DNA from: Candidatus Obscuribacter sp.
GTDB lineage: Bacteria; Cyanobacteriota; Vampirovibrionia; Obscuribacterales; Obscuribacteraceae
Reading direction: 5' to 3'
Assembly (NCBI GenBank): GCA_016712465.1
Contig: JADJQZ010000001.1
Span: 4,464,001 to 4,528,000, forward strand
DNA length: 64,000 bases
Made by a program: the position numbers and the translations under genes. This document shows positions 1 through 9,533 of this stretch, in pieces. A model generated the notes under the pieces. It was given only the letters and a program-made list of their open reading frames with translations. It made no database searches and was not told where the DNA came from. Position 1 is the first letter of the stretch, and each line of letters begins with the position of its first letter.

Positions 1-2992
1 ATTGCTGGGCCATGGTGAGGGGATAACTGGTGGAGCAGGTCTGTTCGAAACAACCATAGGGGTCCTGGATGAGGCGTTCCATAGCTTCCGTCATATTGGC
101 CAGGGGAGTTGGATAAACTGCCGTCTTGGAAGACATGCTGCCGACGACGAGGGCACCGGGGATGGTGATTGTATGAACCACCGGCTTACCGGGTTCGAGG
201 ATACCGCCAAAGCACTGCTCGATGGGGAAACCCTTGGGCTTGACCGAGATGCTTCTGGTGACACTGTCGGCATACTGACCGGATCTGGCGGAGAGCGCAA
301 AGGGACTGGTGCCGTTGCCCGCACCAATATCTATAGGTTGGATGTAGCGCACCCTACCCCCGGCACCAATAGTAGTGCCATTCTTCAAAAGAGCGGGCAG
401 TTTGAAGTCACCGGGCAGGCCCACGTTAATATCGGGGGAAGCCAGCTCGCTACTGGTGGCATTGACAAGACTGATGGGCAGCAAAACGCGGTCGCCGGCT
501 GTCACTTCCAGGGGCATTTTCAGCTCGGCATAAAATGGCTGCACCGACTCCACACCAATATCGGCAGCACCGACGGAGCCATCACCGGCGAAGGCATCGG
601 CAAAGACTCTAAAAGTGCTGACGCTATCGTTCAAGCCAAAGCTAATGGTGGCTTCACCGGTGGCAGCATCAGTTTTGACGCCGCTGTTCCAGAAGAGAGT
701 TTCGCTGAAATCTATGCGGTCACCGGGCTTTCTGTCGGCTCGCACCGCGAAGGCGTATTCACGCACAAAGACCAGGTTATTCATGCCTCCAGGCATGGCA
801 CTGATCTCGTCGGCTGCAAACTCGGCGTCGGCAATCATCTGCTTCCTAGCGCGACTGGCAGCTACACCCATGGCGTTCTGCAACTGCACCCTTTCTTCAG
901 CCGGTGCAGCCTGCCTCATGTCCTGGAGCATAGCGATCTTATTCACGTCTTTGTCGAGGCCAAGCTGCTCCACTTCAGCCTTGACCTCGCCGCCCTTCCC
1001 GGCCGCCTTTTCTTGCAGAGCGGCAAAGCGATCGGGAGCGGCATTGGCTTTAAGCTGAGCCGGTGGCGGCGCTGGAACCGGTACAGGCTGAGCAGCGCCC
1101 ATGGCCATGGGTGCTGCTACCATATTCCCGGCGAAACCGCCAGGCATGGCCAGAGGAGCACCCCGAAAGCGCATCATGCCGTCTTCCTTCATGGCTCTCA
1201 TCACTTCATGGCGGGCTTGAATCTTGAGTGCCACCAGACGCCTTGATTTATCTCCGTTTGCCTCGATAAACTTGGCCAGATCCATAAGGGCAAAGCGCCG
1301 CCAGCCCTGGGTACCCAAGAGCAAGTCGGTGGCAAGAGGCGCTTTAGGGTTCTTGGAATCGAGATAAACATGGGCATCGGCCAGGTCGTCAACCTCACTT
1401 TCCAGGAAGGCCATAACCGGCAACTGTGGAGCTTGCTCGCGCTTTTCAATCATTTCAAGCACGCTATCGTCAGTAACGGTAACGCCTACCACGGCTGAAA
1501 CCGGCTTGCCGTTTTCATCGGTGGCTTTTACCGTCAGCTTGGCATTGTCTCCGGGCACATAGGTTTTCTTGTCGGCGCGGATACTCACCTTGAGGGGATG
1601 GGCCGGCTGGCGGAAAACAAGACGCTCCGCCAGTGGCACGTCTTTGTCGCTCCAGACAGTAGCCGTCAAAACGCCCTCGGCGTCAGCAGGCACCTGAAAG
1701 GAAACAGGCAAGAGGGTACCGGGCTTCACATCGGAGCGTTTGGACAAATCCACCTGGCACTCTGAAATTGGCTTCTCACACTTAGAGAGGGTGACGCTGA
1801 ATTTCTCATGGGTAGATCCAACCAGCACCGTTACCGGCTCTCCCTTAGGGCTGACATCCTGAGCTGCGCGCAAGAGAGCGCCGGCCGCCTGGGCGGACGG
1901 AAGCGGGTACTGCGTCTTAATTCCGGCAGGCTGGCTCACCGTCAGGTAGTATTCCTTACCGGCCTCGGGCGTAAACTGAAAGCGCCCCCGCCCCTCGTGC
2001 TCGGTGGAAAACTCCGCCACAACGGAATTGGTGGCGGCAGCCATGACCTTGCCGGAGAGATCGGCAGGTTTTCCATTTGGCTGATTGGCCTGAATGTAGA
2101 CGCGATTGGGGAAGCCGGCAACCAGTTCGCCGCCCTCAGGGAAAATCTTCAAGTCAACAGTCTGGAGCAAAATTGGAATCGTTTTGGCAGCAGTTTCAAC
2201 CACACCACCGTCTTCAATAATGAGCGCCAGAGTACCTTCACCACGGGGAATTTCACCGGGCAAAGCAAAGCTCACGGAACAAAGCCCCTTATCATCGACT
2301 CTAGCCGTGCCGCCGCTTATCTCCACGCCATCCACCCGGGCGGTGACCGTCACCTTTGCTCCAGCGGGAACGCCGCCTTCAGCGCGTTTCACATCGAGAG
2401 TGGCGCTCACTTTATCACCCGGTCCATAACCATCACGCAAGAAGGTAATCTGAGACTTGAGGCGGGGAGCGCGATAGGCGCGGATGTCAAACTTACGTTC
2501 CGAAGGCGCATGACCATCGAAGGGATAGGTGGCTTTGACCAGATACTGACCACCGGCCTGACCCTCCGGCACCTTCCAGGCAAAGCCCCAGGTGCTGTCC
2601 TGGGTGTTCACGGTGCCGCCGCCCACCACGTCCCCCTTGGGTCCGGTTATCTCAATTCTGGCATTTGCCGATTGGTTGGCCGCTAAGGGTTTAAGTTTCT
2701 GGGAATCGAGCAAAACCCCGCGCACGTACACGTTTTCACCAGCTCGATAGATGGGCTTATCTGTCGAAATAAAAGTCGAGAACCGCTCTTTGCCGCCCAG
2801 CAGTTCGCTATTTGCCATACTCTTATGCACTTTGATTTGCTCCGCTGAACCCATTTCGGCCCGGGGTAAGTTGCCGAGAGCGTTACTCCCGGAAGTCATG
2901 ATGCCGTTAGTTGAGCTGGCATAGGTGCGCCCCATAAGCAGGGAACCCAGGACAGCTACCGTGAGACCACCAAAAATCCACTGGCGTGACAT
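1..2992 (-). CDS. Alpha-2-macroglobulin family protein (3' end outside window)
   Basis: Bacterial alpha-2-macroglobulins are envelope proteins that trap proteases through an internal thioester. The frame is open from the ATG at 2992 to the window edge (997 codons), so the C-terminus is missing. Residues 1 to about 25 form a Sec signal peptide ending TYA; no lipobox is visible. An MG-type beta domain follows, with STDKPIYRAGENVYVRG near residue 60, and further beta-rich repeats. A proline/alanine-rich stretch near residues 640-670 may be the bait region. The thioester motif YGCFEQ lies at the very edge, with Cys981 and Gln984 as the bond-forming pair. The usual partner, penicillin-binding protein PbpC, could lie beyond the window. 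The gene is divergent from the next one. Long plus-strand frames over it are antisense shadows. Confidence 0.9.
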   Translation of the reverse strand, partial: MSRQWIFGGLTVAVLGSLLMGRTYASSTNGIMTSGSNALGNLPRAEMGSAEQIKVHKSMANSELLGGKERFSTFISTDKPIYRAGENVYVRGVLLDSQKLKPLAANQSANARIEITGPKGDVVGGGTVNTQDSTWGFAWKVPEGQAGGQYLVKATYPFDGHAPSERKFDIRAYRAPRLKSQITFLRDGYGPGDKVSATLDVKRAEGGVPAGAKVTVTARVDGVEISGGTARVDDKGLCSVSFALPGEIPRGEGTLALIIEDGGVVETAAKTIPILLQTVDLKIFPEGGELVAGFPNRVYIQANQPNGKPADLSGKVMAAATNSVVAEFSTEHEGRGRFQFTPEAGKEYYLTVSQPAGIKTQYPLPSAQAAGALLRAAQDVSPKGEPVTVLVGSTHEKFSVTLSKCEKPISECQVDLSKRSDVKPGTLLPVSFQVPADAEGVLTATVWSDKDVPLAERLVFRQPAHPLKVSIRADKKTYVPGDNAKLTVKATDENGKPVSAVVGVTVTDDSVLEMIEKREQAPQLPVMAFLESEVDDLADAHVYLDSKNPKAPLATDLLLGTQGWRRFALMDLAKFIEANGDKSRRLVALKIQARHEVMRAMKEDGMMRFRGAPLAMPGGFAGNMVAAPMAMGAAQPVPVPAPPPAQLKANAAPDRFAALQEKAAGKGGEVKAEVEQLGLDKDVNKIAMLQDMRQAAPAEERVQLQNAMGVAASRARKQMIADAEFAADEISAMPGGMNNLVFVREYAFAVRADRKPGDRIDFSETLFWNSGVKTDAATGEATISFGLNDSVSTFRVFADAFAGDGSVGAADIGVESVQPFYAELKMPLEVTAGDRVLLPISLVNATSSELASPDINVGLPGDFKLPALLKNGTTIGAGGRVRYIQPIDIGAGNGTSPFALSARSGQYADSVTRSISVKPKGFPIEQCFGGILEPGKPVVHTITIPGALVVGSMSSKTAVYPTPLANMTEAMERLIQDPYGCFEQTCSTSYPLTMAQQ

Positions 2993-3132
2993 AAACCGCG
3001 CTCCTTTAACATCGTGGCTCGATTATGGCACCCCCGGACAAAGGCAAATAAGAAGGTAAAGGCGGACAAAAGTTCAGGGTAAACCCAAGGACTGTGGTCT
3101 GAAAGAAGCAAAGCCCTGAGCAGAAAGCAAGA

Positions 3133-3158
3133 TTGACCGGTATTGCACCGGCTATAAT
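3133..3158 (+). promoter_or_regulatory. Putative sigma70-type promoter
   Basis: A perfect TATAAT at 3153-3158 lies 39 bases before the start at 3198. TTGACC at 3133-3138 could be the -35 element, but the 14-base spacer is shorter than the usual 16-18, so the -35 assignment is weak. It sits in the divergent gap between the macroglobulin gene and the nitrobindin-like gene. Confidence 0.4.
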
Positions 3159-3197
3159 GATGCGAAAGTTTTTGCTTGAGCGGGAGAGGCTGAAAAG

Positions 3198-3836
3198 ATG
3201 AGCAAGTCTTACCAGGACATTTATACGGAACCGGCAGATCTTGATGTCGATACCCTGAAGAACCTCGGTCCCCTGGCGGGCATGGCCGGTATCTGGCGCG
3301 GCGAGAAAGGCACCGACCTGCATCCGGATGCAGACGGACCGGTAGAGCAACAGTACATAGAAAGAATAGAATTACAACCAACCGATCCGCAAACAAACGG
3401 TCCCCAGCTTTTTTATGGACTTAGATATCACACCCACATTACCAAACCGGGCGAAGTGGAAACCTTCCATGACCAGGTCGGATACTGGCTCTGGGAGCCT
3501 GACACCGGTAACATAATTCACACCCTGACGATACCGCGCGGCATGGTAGCCATGGCCACAGGTAAGGCTACAGCCGACGCCAGGACTTTTGAACTGGTGG
3601 CCACCCAGGGTTCAAACACCAACGGCATCTGTTCAAATGCCTTTCTCGAAGAAGCCTTCAAGACAGTTGAGTTTCGCATCAAAGTAACTATCAATGATGA
3701 CGGTACCTGGTCTTACGATGAAGACACCGTCTTAAAAATTCGCGGCAAAGACGAGCTCTTCCATCACACCGACAGTCACAAACTGGTGAAAATTGCAGAA
3801 CCGACGCCGAATCCGCTCGCTCTCGCCCTGGTATAA
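3198..3836 (+). CDS. Nitrobindin-like heme-binding beta-barrel protein
   Basis: This 212-residue protein resembles the FABP-like/nitrobindin superfamily, small beta-barrels that can bind heme or hydrophobic ligands. The N-terminal GIWRGEKG (around residues 31-38) matches the family's G-x-W-x-G-x-G strand. QVGYWLWEP and LTIPRGMVAMATG in the middle, and HHTDSHKLVK followed by PNPLA at the end, are typical of a subgroup often annotated as heme-binding beta-barrel. The late histidines are candidate heme ligands. No signal peptide is visible, so it is probably cytosolic. The ATG follows an AGAGG ribosome site with 8-base spacing. The ligand is unknown. Confidence 0.7.
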   Translation: MSKSYQDIYTEPADLDVDTLKNLGPLAGMAGIWRGEKGTDLHPDADGPVEQQYIERIELQPTDPQTNGPQLFYGLRYHTHITKPGEVETFHDQVGYWLWEPDTGNIIHTLTIPRGMVAMATGKATADARTFELVATQGSNTNGICSNAFLEEAFKTVEFRIKVTINDDGTWSYDEDTVLKIRGKDELFHHTDSHKLVKIAEPTPNPLALALV

Positions 3837-3908
3837 GTCAGTGTCGGAAGAAGACGACAGCCAGTTTGATGATTCCGAACCAGAAAAAATAGCGAAGAGT
3901 GTGGGCAA

Positions 3909-4774
3909 ATGAAAAAAGTAGCGCTGGTGACATACAGCGAACATCCTGAATTGACCGATGATGACGCCATGCTGGTGGCACCACTGGCGAGGCACAATAT
4001 CGAAACTGTAGCCGTACCATGGGACGCAGAAGGTGTAGACTGGCACGGCTTCGATTCGATAGTGGTGCGCTCCACCTGGAATTACACTTATAAATTTGAA
4101 GAGTTCACCCGTTGGCTGACTCAAATGAAGCAAGCCTCACTGCCTCTGGTAAATTCCTATGAGACCATGGTCTGGAACGCCAATAAGCGTTATCTGGTGG
4201 AATTGCAAGAGAAAGGACAGCCGATAATTCCCAGCCGAGTAGTTGAGAGCGGCAGCCAGCCCGGCTGGAAGAGATCATGCAGGAAGAGGGCTGGAATGAA
4301 GTAGTCTTTAAGCCGGTCATCTCAGCCTCGGCTTATCACACCCATAAATCCACCCTGAAAGATGCCGCCGTCAACCAGGCACATTTCGACGAAGCACTGG
4401 CTCACTCGGCAGTGCTTGTGCAGCCCTTCGAAGAAGCCATTTGCAAGGAAGGGGAATGGTCTTTGATTTTCTTCAATCACCAGTTCAGCCACGCCGTATT
4501 GAAAGTGCCGAAGTCTGGTGACTTTCGCACCCAGCCCCATCTGGGTGGAAAAATTCAGCCCATGGAAGCACCGGTCAGGCTTGTTCAAGACGCGGAGAGG
4601 CTTCTTTCATCCCTGCCCGAACCGGTTCTCTATGCTCGCGTGGACGGCGTAAACAAAGACGGACACCTGGTCTTGATGGAGCTGGAATTAATTGAGCCGG
4701 CCCTCTTTATGTTCGCCGACACAAAGTCCCCTGAGAAAATGGCGGATGCGATTCATGAAAAGATACTGGCTTAA
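3909..4774 (+). pseudogene. ATP-grasp ligase gene interrupted by a frameshift
   Basis: Two overlapping frames together encode one ATP-grasp protein of the glutathione-synthetase/RimK type. The first frame (3909-4304) carries VRSTWNYTYKFEEF and NANKRYLVELQEKG. The second is recognisable from about 4265 and carries EEGWNEVVFKPVISA, a GEWSLIFF strand and the metal-binding end MELELIEPALF, ending at 4774. The switch lies at about 4240-4270. The first frame runs on only into unrelated basic residues (SCRKRAGMK). One missing base, or two extra bases, would explain it. No slippery heptamer is evident at the junction. It could be a true lesion or an assembly error. Such enzymes join carboxylates to amines; the substrate is unknown. 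Confidence 0.75.
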
Positions 4775-6341
4775 AGTTTCAGTGACGCTGCTTCTGGCAG
4801 CAGGCAGTCTTACCGGAGAAGCACAGGCATACGGAAGTGATGCCAACAGGCGTACCGACAAACCGAATGCTGCAACCTCTATCAATAAGAACACAACAAC
4901 TAAAGAAGACAAATCTGGAGCGAAGACAATGACGCTTTCTCAAGAGGAAAAACGACTGGCAGCGCAGTTAGGGTTTGACGAGAGCGTATTGGAGCTGATC
5001 AAGAAAACGCTCAATCCTGTCATGGGCATCATTAAGACAGGCGGGCTGGAGGAGCCGGAAGATTCGTTTCTCAAGAAGGAGCAAGCCTATGGACTGGCGA
5101 AACCTCTACCGGAAGATATCGAGAACTATCGAAAACTCGCTGCAGAATGTCCTGAGTTGAAACCGGCTTTAGACTTTGCAATGCGCATTCACTCGGAGAG
5201 AACAATTGCACAGGATCGAGAGGAAGCTAGTCAACAAGCCATTCAAAGATACAAAAAAGAGCACGGTGAGGAACAATGTAATCGAGCACTTCGATATGAG
5301 GAGGCAATTAAGCCCTATGCCGGACTTATGCAGCAAGAAGCTCAAGATGCACACCCAGAAATCTTTCGCAAAGGCGGGAGAATCATAAGGCGATTCGATC
5401 CGGCAATAATTGCAAGTGATGAGTCTTTAAACTCTGAAATTGCCAGCTTGAAAGCGCACTTTGCCGGTAAAGAACTGAGAGAGGAAAACAAAGGCAAGCA
5501 TTTTCTTGTAGTCAAGTACAAAGGCAATGGCGAGGGCAATTTCATTCCAGATCCACGTTTTGAGAAGCTCTGTGAACTGCTGGAGGAGCAAGGATACAGG
5601 ATGCAACCGCTCGAATCCGAGATCGATAGTCGAACCTTCAAAAATAAAGAAGATGCACTTGCCTTTTTAAGGGACTCCGGAACTGGCAAAGACACGATTA
5701 GCTTCCAGGAGCAGAAGGCACGAACATACGAGGCGATCTATCCAATCGACAAAACCAGAGATGGCAAAACCAAGGAGGAACGCCGCATTCTGGTTCTACA
5801 AAGTAGCAGCTATCTAGCGTCAACACCCCTGGATAAGCTGGACCATATGGGCGAAGAACTGGTACTAAGCTGGAACTGTTCGCCACCTATGCCAATCCTA
5901 GGACCAGAGCTACAAATCGATCCCGGTTCTACAGTCAAGAAGATAGGAGAACGGCGCTGGTTGATTGAAACGCCCGCCCGTTATACGGCAAAGGCTCAAA
6001 CGAAGGTCGCATCCATAGCCAAAATTCCGGCGGCTAGTGCCGGCTTTGAGCTGGTGAGAAGTGCAGGCACCTGCTCAGATAGCCTTGGAACCGAGGCCAT
6101 AATCGACAAACTAAAGTATTGGGACAAGAAATATGGCGTCACTGTGTTGGAAGCCAGCAGGGACAGCATGAAGATTAGATTGAAAAACATACCGGATGAT
6201 CTGAGTGAATTTTGCACGGAATACTTTCTCTTTGACCCCGAGTGTGATTTGTCGCCTAATGAGATAGAAAGTGCGGCATCACTGAGAGAAATAGCTAGAA
6301 GCATCAGAGAAACCGGGAAAGTCTCGTTCTGGTGGGACTAG
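4755..6341 (+). CDS. Exported protein with C-terminal DUF4253-like domain
   Basis: The start was set at the ATG at 4755 because it opens directly on a signal peptide (MKRYWLKVSVTLLLAAGSL, cleavage after AQA). It overlaps the end of the ATP-grasp gene by 20 bases. The 528-residue protein is hydrophilic and charged. The last 90 residues (KLKYWDKKYGVTVLEASRD, an FDPECDL segment, final FWWD) resemble DUF4253, a domain of unknown function known from immunity-like and hypothetical proteins. The middle region, with HFLVVKYKGNGEGN, is not recognised. Its stop codon overlaps that of the convergent WG-repeat gene. Confidence 0.6.
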   Translation: MKRYWLKVSVTLLLAAGSLTGEAQAYGSDANRRTDKPNAATSINKNTTTKEDKSGAKTMTLSQEEKRLAAQLGFDESVLELIKKTLNPVMGIIKTGGLEEPEDSFLKKEQAYGLAKPLPEDIENYRKLAAECPELKPALDFAMRIHSERTIAQDREEASQQAIQRYKKEHGEEQCNRALRYEEAIKPYAGLMQQEAQDAHPEIFRKGGRIIRRFDPAIIASDESLNSEIASLKAHFAGKELREENKGKHFLVVKYKGNGEGNFIPDPRFEKLCELLEEQGYRMQPLESEIDSRTFKNKEDALAFLRDSGTGKDTISFQEQKARTYEAIYPIDKTRDGKTKEERRILVLQSSSYLASTPLDKLDHMGEELVLSWNCSPPMPILGPELQIDPGSTVKKIGERRWLIETPARYTAKAQTKVASIAKIPAASAGFELVRSAGTCSDSLGTEAIIDKLKYWDKKYGVTVLEASRDSMKIRLKNIPDDLSEFCTEYFLFDPECDLSPNEIESAASLREIARSIRETGKVSFWWD

Positions 6342-8086
6342 TCAGAAAAGTACCAGTCATCAGGTTCGATACTGCGCGCCTTTTCTAGATTCTCTGAGGC
6401 AAGTGCCTTCTTGCCCTGCGCCTTATAAAGCAGGGAGAGTCGCCAGTATCCCCTGGCATAGTTAGGAAACTTTGCCAGAGTAGTCTTCAAAAGTTTAGCG
6501 GCCTCATCGTATCGTTTCTGTTCCGTCAGTACATAGGCCAACGCACCGTAGGAGCTAAAAAAGCCGGGATCTAGCTTCGCAGCCTTACTATAATGCTGTT
6601 CGGCCTCAGCCAATTTTCCACCGCTTGCTAGAAGCATACCTTCCCTGTAGAGAGAAAGAACTTCTTGCGAAACATCATGATCAGGAAGGGCATTAGACAG
6701 GAGCTTTTCAGCCGGCTCGCCCCACTTAGCACCATTGGCGGTATCAACAATGCTGCGACACATGCTCCTGGCCAGATTAGTATTACCTTCATCGCGAGCG
6801 ATCTGAGCGGCCCTGTAAAAATAGTGAGCTTCTGATTGCGAAGGTTTAAGGTCCTTCCTAATATCCATAAAGACCAGCGCTCTTTCTCCGTGAAATGGAA
6901 AGGCCCTCTGAAACTTGGGCTCAATTTTGAATTCCCCGCTCTCATCGATATAACCCCAGCGCCTGCCGTCGATTGTGGCGGGCGCCAGACTGAAAGGAAG
7001 CTGTCTGGAAGAAAACTCCCTGGCGTCTCTATACTTAAAGGGAATTACTTGCTTGCCAGTTTCATCGATGAAGCCAACCATCATGTCTTTTTCAACGGGA
7101 GCCAGCCGGCCGCTGAAGTCACCGGCAAAATCATACACACAGGGAACTACGACTTTGCCGCTTCTATCAATATAGCCCCACTTGCCGGCAAGCATTACGG
7201 CAGCCAGTCCATTGACAAAAGGTCTAGCTTCCATAAATGGTCCTTGGATGGAAACTTTACCAGTTTTGTCTATGTAAAAGTAATCGGAAGGGTGATAAAA
7301 ACGCGGGTCGTTCCTGCCTATATTACGGAAGCTGGGACCCCCTTCAGATACTACAGCCAGACCCTCGCTGAAGCGTTCCGCCTCGACAAATCGGGGAGGA
7401 ATCACTGACTTATTTTGCCTGTCGCGGTAACCCCAAAGTTCAACTTCCGGCAGCATCTTGGCGCCAGTCGCATCGGCTCGCCGCACCCGCTCGTGTATCA
7501 CCGCCAGCCCTTCGCTGTAGTCTTTGGTATAGGTCCACTTGTGACTTGTGACAAGTGCTCCACTCTTATCAGCAAGATCATAAACTCTGACGGCGTAATC
7601 TTCACCAGGAGCAACTGCATCATACACCAGCACAACCAATTCATCGGTACATCCAGGGCTTTCCACACGCCCGGGCAACCTATTCACCGTACCATCGGGA
7701 AGAAGAACGGCACTGCGAGTTGAACGGAAAGCATTTCCTTCCAATTTCCAGATACCGTCGTCCGTCATGGTATATCGGTCCAGACCGACTACCGCCGCAT
7801 CCTTGCCAAAGTCAAATGCAATAGAAAAGGGTCCGGTGATTGCCAGATTGCCCGCTCTGTCAATGTAGGCGAATTCAAAGTCAGTCGGTACCGGATAGCG
7901 AAAATTTCGCTTACAGCGGTAAAACCACATAGGCATCCCACATTCCGGACTGAGTGGTTTAGCATGGGTATCTTCCATCTTATTCCCCTCGCCACCACCG
8001 GCGGCTAAAACAGGCGACGCAAATGCGAGCGTAGCTACTAAGGCAATGCAGTGAACAAGCTTTTTCAGGCGGTGACGAACTGACAT
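6338..8086 (-). CDS. Exported WG-repeat and TPR protein
   Basis: A signal peptide (residues 1-29, cleavage after VLA) is followed by about six WG-type beta repeats, recognisable by recurring units such as KWGYIDRSGKVVVP, RWGYIDESGEFKIEP and VGFIDETGKQVIP. The C-terminal 170 residues are TPR-like helices (LAEAEQHYSKAAKLDPGFF, RYDEAAKLLKTTLAKFPNY). WG repeats form propeller-like scaffolds of unknown ligand, and TPRs bind proteins. An envelope scaffold role is inference. The start has an AAGGAC ribosome site 6 bases upstream. The 3' end overlaps the convergent neighbour by four bases at a CTAG shared by both stop codons. Confidence 0.8.
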   Translation of the reverse strand: MSVRHRLKKLVHCIALVATLAFASPVLAAGGGEGNKMEDTHAKPLSPECGMPMWFYRCKRNFRYPVPTDFEFAYIDRAGNLAITGPFSIAFDFGKDAAVVGLDRYTMTDDGIWKLEGNAFRSTRSAVLLPDGTVNRLPGRVESPGCTDELVVLVYDAVAPGEDYAVRVYDLADKSGALVTSHKWTYTKDYSEGLAVIHERVRRADATGAKMLPEVELWGYRDRQNKSVIPPRFVEAERFSEGLAVVSEGGPSFRNIGRNDPRFYHPSDYFYIDKTGKVSIQGPFMEARPFVNGLAAVMLAGKWGYIDRSGKVVVPCVYDFAGDFSGRLAPVEKDMMVGFIDETGKQVIPFKYRDAREFSSRQLPFSLAPATIDGRRWGYIDESGEFKIEPKFQRAFPFHGERALVFMDIRKDLKPSQSEAHYFYRAAQIARDEGNTNLARSMCRSIVDTANGAKWGEPAEKLLSNALPDHDVSQEVLSLYREGMLLASGGKLAEAEQHYSKAAKLDPGFFSSYGALAYVLTEQKRYDEAAKLLKTTLAKFPNYARGYWRLSLLYKAQGKKALASENLEKARSIEPDDWYFSD

Positions 8087-8352
8087 CTTTCGTCCTTAAC
8101 ATACGGATGCACAGATGATACCTGCTTGAAAAGGGAAATAGCCCCAGGACGGGTTATCCTTTGCGCCACCGCGAAATCTCCATGGCAGCCAGGCGAAAGG
8201 CAGTCACCGCCACATTATTTTCCGCGCCGGCAATCTTGAAATCTGTCATAATGCAAGAAGGGTCACTTAAGGCATTCCTGTACCTCACAAAATCAAACGC
8301 AGGCATCCGCCAGCAATCATGAATCCACTGGCCGGTGCCAAAGACAGGATTT

Positions 8353-8985
8353 ATGAACATTGAAGAAACGCCCACCGGCGCAAATACCGGGATGGAAATT
8401 GAACATCCCCGGGGCGTAAAGCTGGTTACAAATCCCCATGACACTCTTGATGCCGGCTACGGCCAGACGACCCTGGAAAAACTCAGGCGTATGCTGGATA
8501 AACCCTCTGCCAAGCAAGCTTCCAGCGGACATAATCTCAACTGCCTGGAGATTATAGTCAGGCAAGGCGAGCTAGCCGCCAGGCAAAACTGGAACATCTA
8601 TTGTCACGCTCTGCGTGCTGAAGTTAATGCAACCGGAGAGCATAAAAGTTTCACCGCGGCTGTGCATCTGCTTGATACGGTCAACAGATTCTTGCAGACG
8701 GAGCGGACGCTGTTTGTGGAAGCACTCAGTCAACAAAACGGCAATCGAGGAGTTGTCTTGAGAATCACCGCACACGCCCAGAATGTAGAGGAACGACTGG
8801 AAGAACTGGTAATGATGCACGTTGATGAGCCGGACGGAGCTTTCACCCGCGGCATAGTGAGACTGCTGCGCTCTTTTGACGAGTTGATCGAAGTAATGCA
8901 CGAGAGCCTGAGCCGCATGTCCGCCAATGAGTTGAGCTATCTGGATGGACGGTATCTCTGCGCGCTCATGGGCCAGCGCTCCTGA
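8353..8985 (+). CDS. Hypothetical helical cytosolic protein
   Basis: A 210-residue soluble protein without signal peptide or membrane segment, predicted mostly helical from its heptad-rich middle (for example VEERLEELVMMHVDEPD). No family is recognised. The ATG at 8353 is preferred over an in-frame GTG at 8335 because AGGA lies just before the ATG and nothing resembling a ribosome site precedes the GTG. It is flanked by 266 bases upstream and 288 bases downstream in which I see no gene. Confidence 0.6.
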   Translation: MNIEETPTGANTGMEIEHPRGVKLVTNPHDTLDAGYGQTTLEKLRRMLDKPSAKQASSGHNLNCLEIIVRQGELAARQNWNIYCHALRAEVNATGEHKSFTAAVHLLDTVNRFLQTERTLFVEALSQQNGNRGVVLRITAHAQNVEERLEELVMMHVDEPDGAFTRGIVRLLRSFDELIEVMHESLSRMSANELSYLDGRYLCALMGQRS

Positions 8986-9273
8986 TTCAGGAACAAACTC
9001 ACAACTGAAAGAAGCTCCACCCATGGAGCATCTCTCTGCGATATAGAATCTGAAACACCTGAAAAAGCAAGAAAAATAAAAGTCTAAAGCCAACCGCTGC
9101 CTAATTTGGGACTGCGGTGCTCAGTCTCGGCTTGCTGCCCCATAACGGTTTATCAGTCGGAAATGCCTTAAACCAACTTCAATGCCCATATTTTGACATT
9201 TTCCTGAACTATTCTTTCTTCATTTGATAGCTTCACTTACTAATTTTCTAACCAATTTCTGAGGGCTCAAGCC

Positions 9274-9516
9274 ATGGCTATACATATTGAATTGCGGGAC
9301 CCTGACTGGCCCCGGCAGGTTCGACGCGTGAGCGGAGCGATACGACCAGCAAAAGACGGCAAGAGTGCCCGAGGCAGGAAACGCAGTCAGGCAGGAAGAA
9401 CCGCAATTGAACTTCTGTCAAAGAAGCTCAGTCGCAGAATGTTCTGGATTTTGCGGTACCTTCTGGCCCATCCTGCCTACTGCGGCGAAACGGACCAGAA
9501 GGCACCCATGCCCTAG
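9274..9516 (+). CDS. Small basic hypothetical protein
   Basis: An 80-residue arginine/lysine-rich protein. The start ATG follows GAGGGC at a plausible distance. Residues 20-55 are strongly basic, followed by a short hydrophobic stretch (MFWILRYLLAHPAY). It could bind nucleic acid or associate with membranes, but no family is recognised. It ends 17 bases before the convergent aroF gene. It may be spurious: the support is only its open frame and ribosome site. Confidence 0.4.
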   Translation: MAIHIELRDPDWPRQVRRVSGAIRPAKDGKSARGRKRSQAGRTAIELLSKKLSRRMFWILRYLLAHPAYCGETDQKAPMP

Positions 9517-9533
9517 CTCAAACCGAGCTTGCT

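Noticed and set aside
2..1246. Long plus-strand open frame of over 400 codons
   Set aside because: It is antisense to the alpha-2-macroglobulin gene, has no recognisable domains, and the minus-strand frame carries family motifs and the thioester.
3841..3912. A 23-codon acidic GTG frame whose TGA overlaps the ATG of the ATP-grasp gene
   Set aside because: The ATGA overlap is tempting as a coupling leader, but there is no ribosome site and no composition signal.
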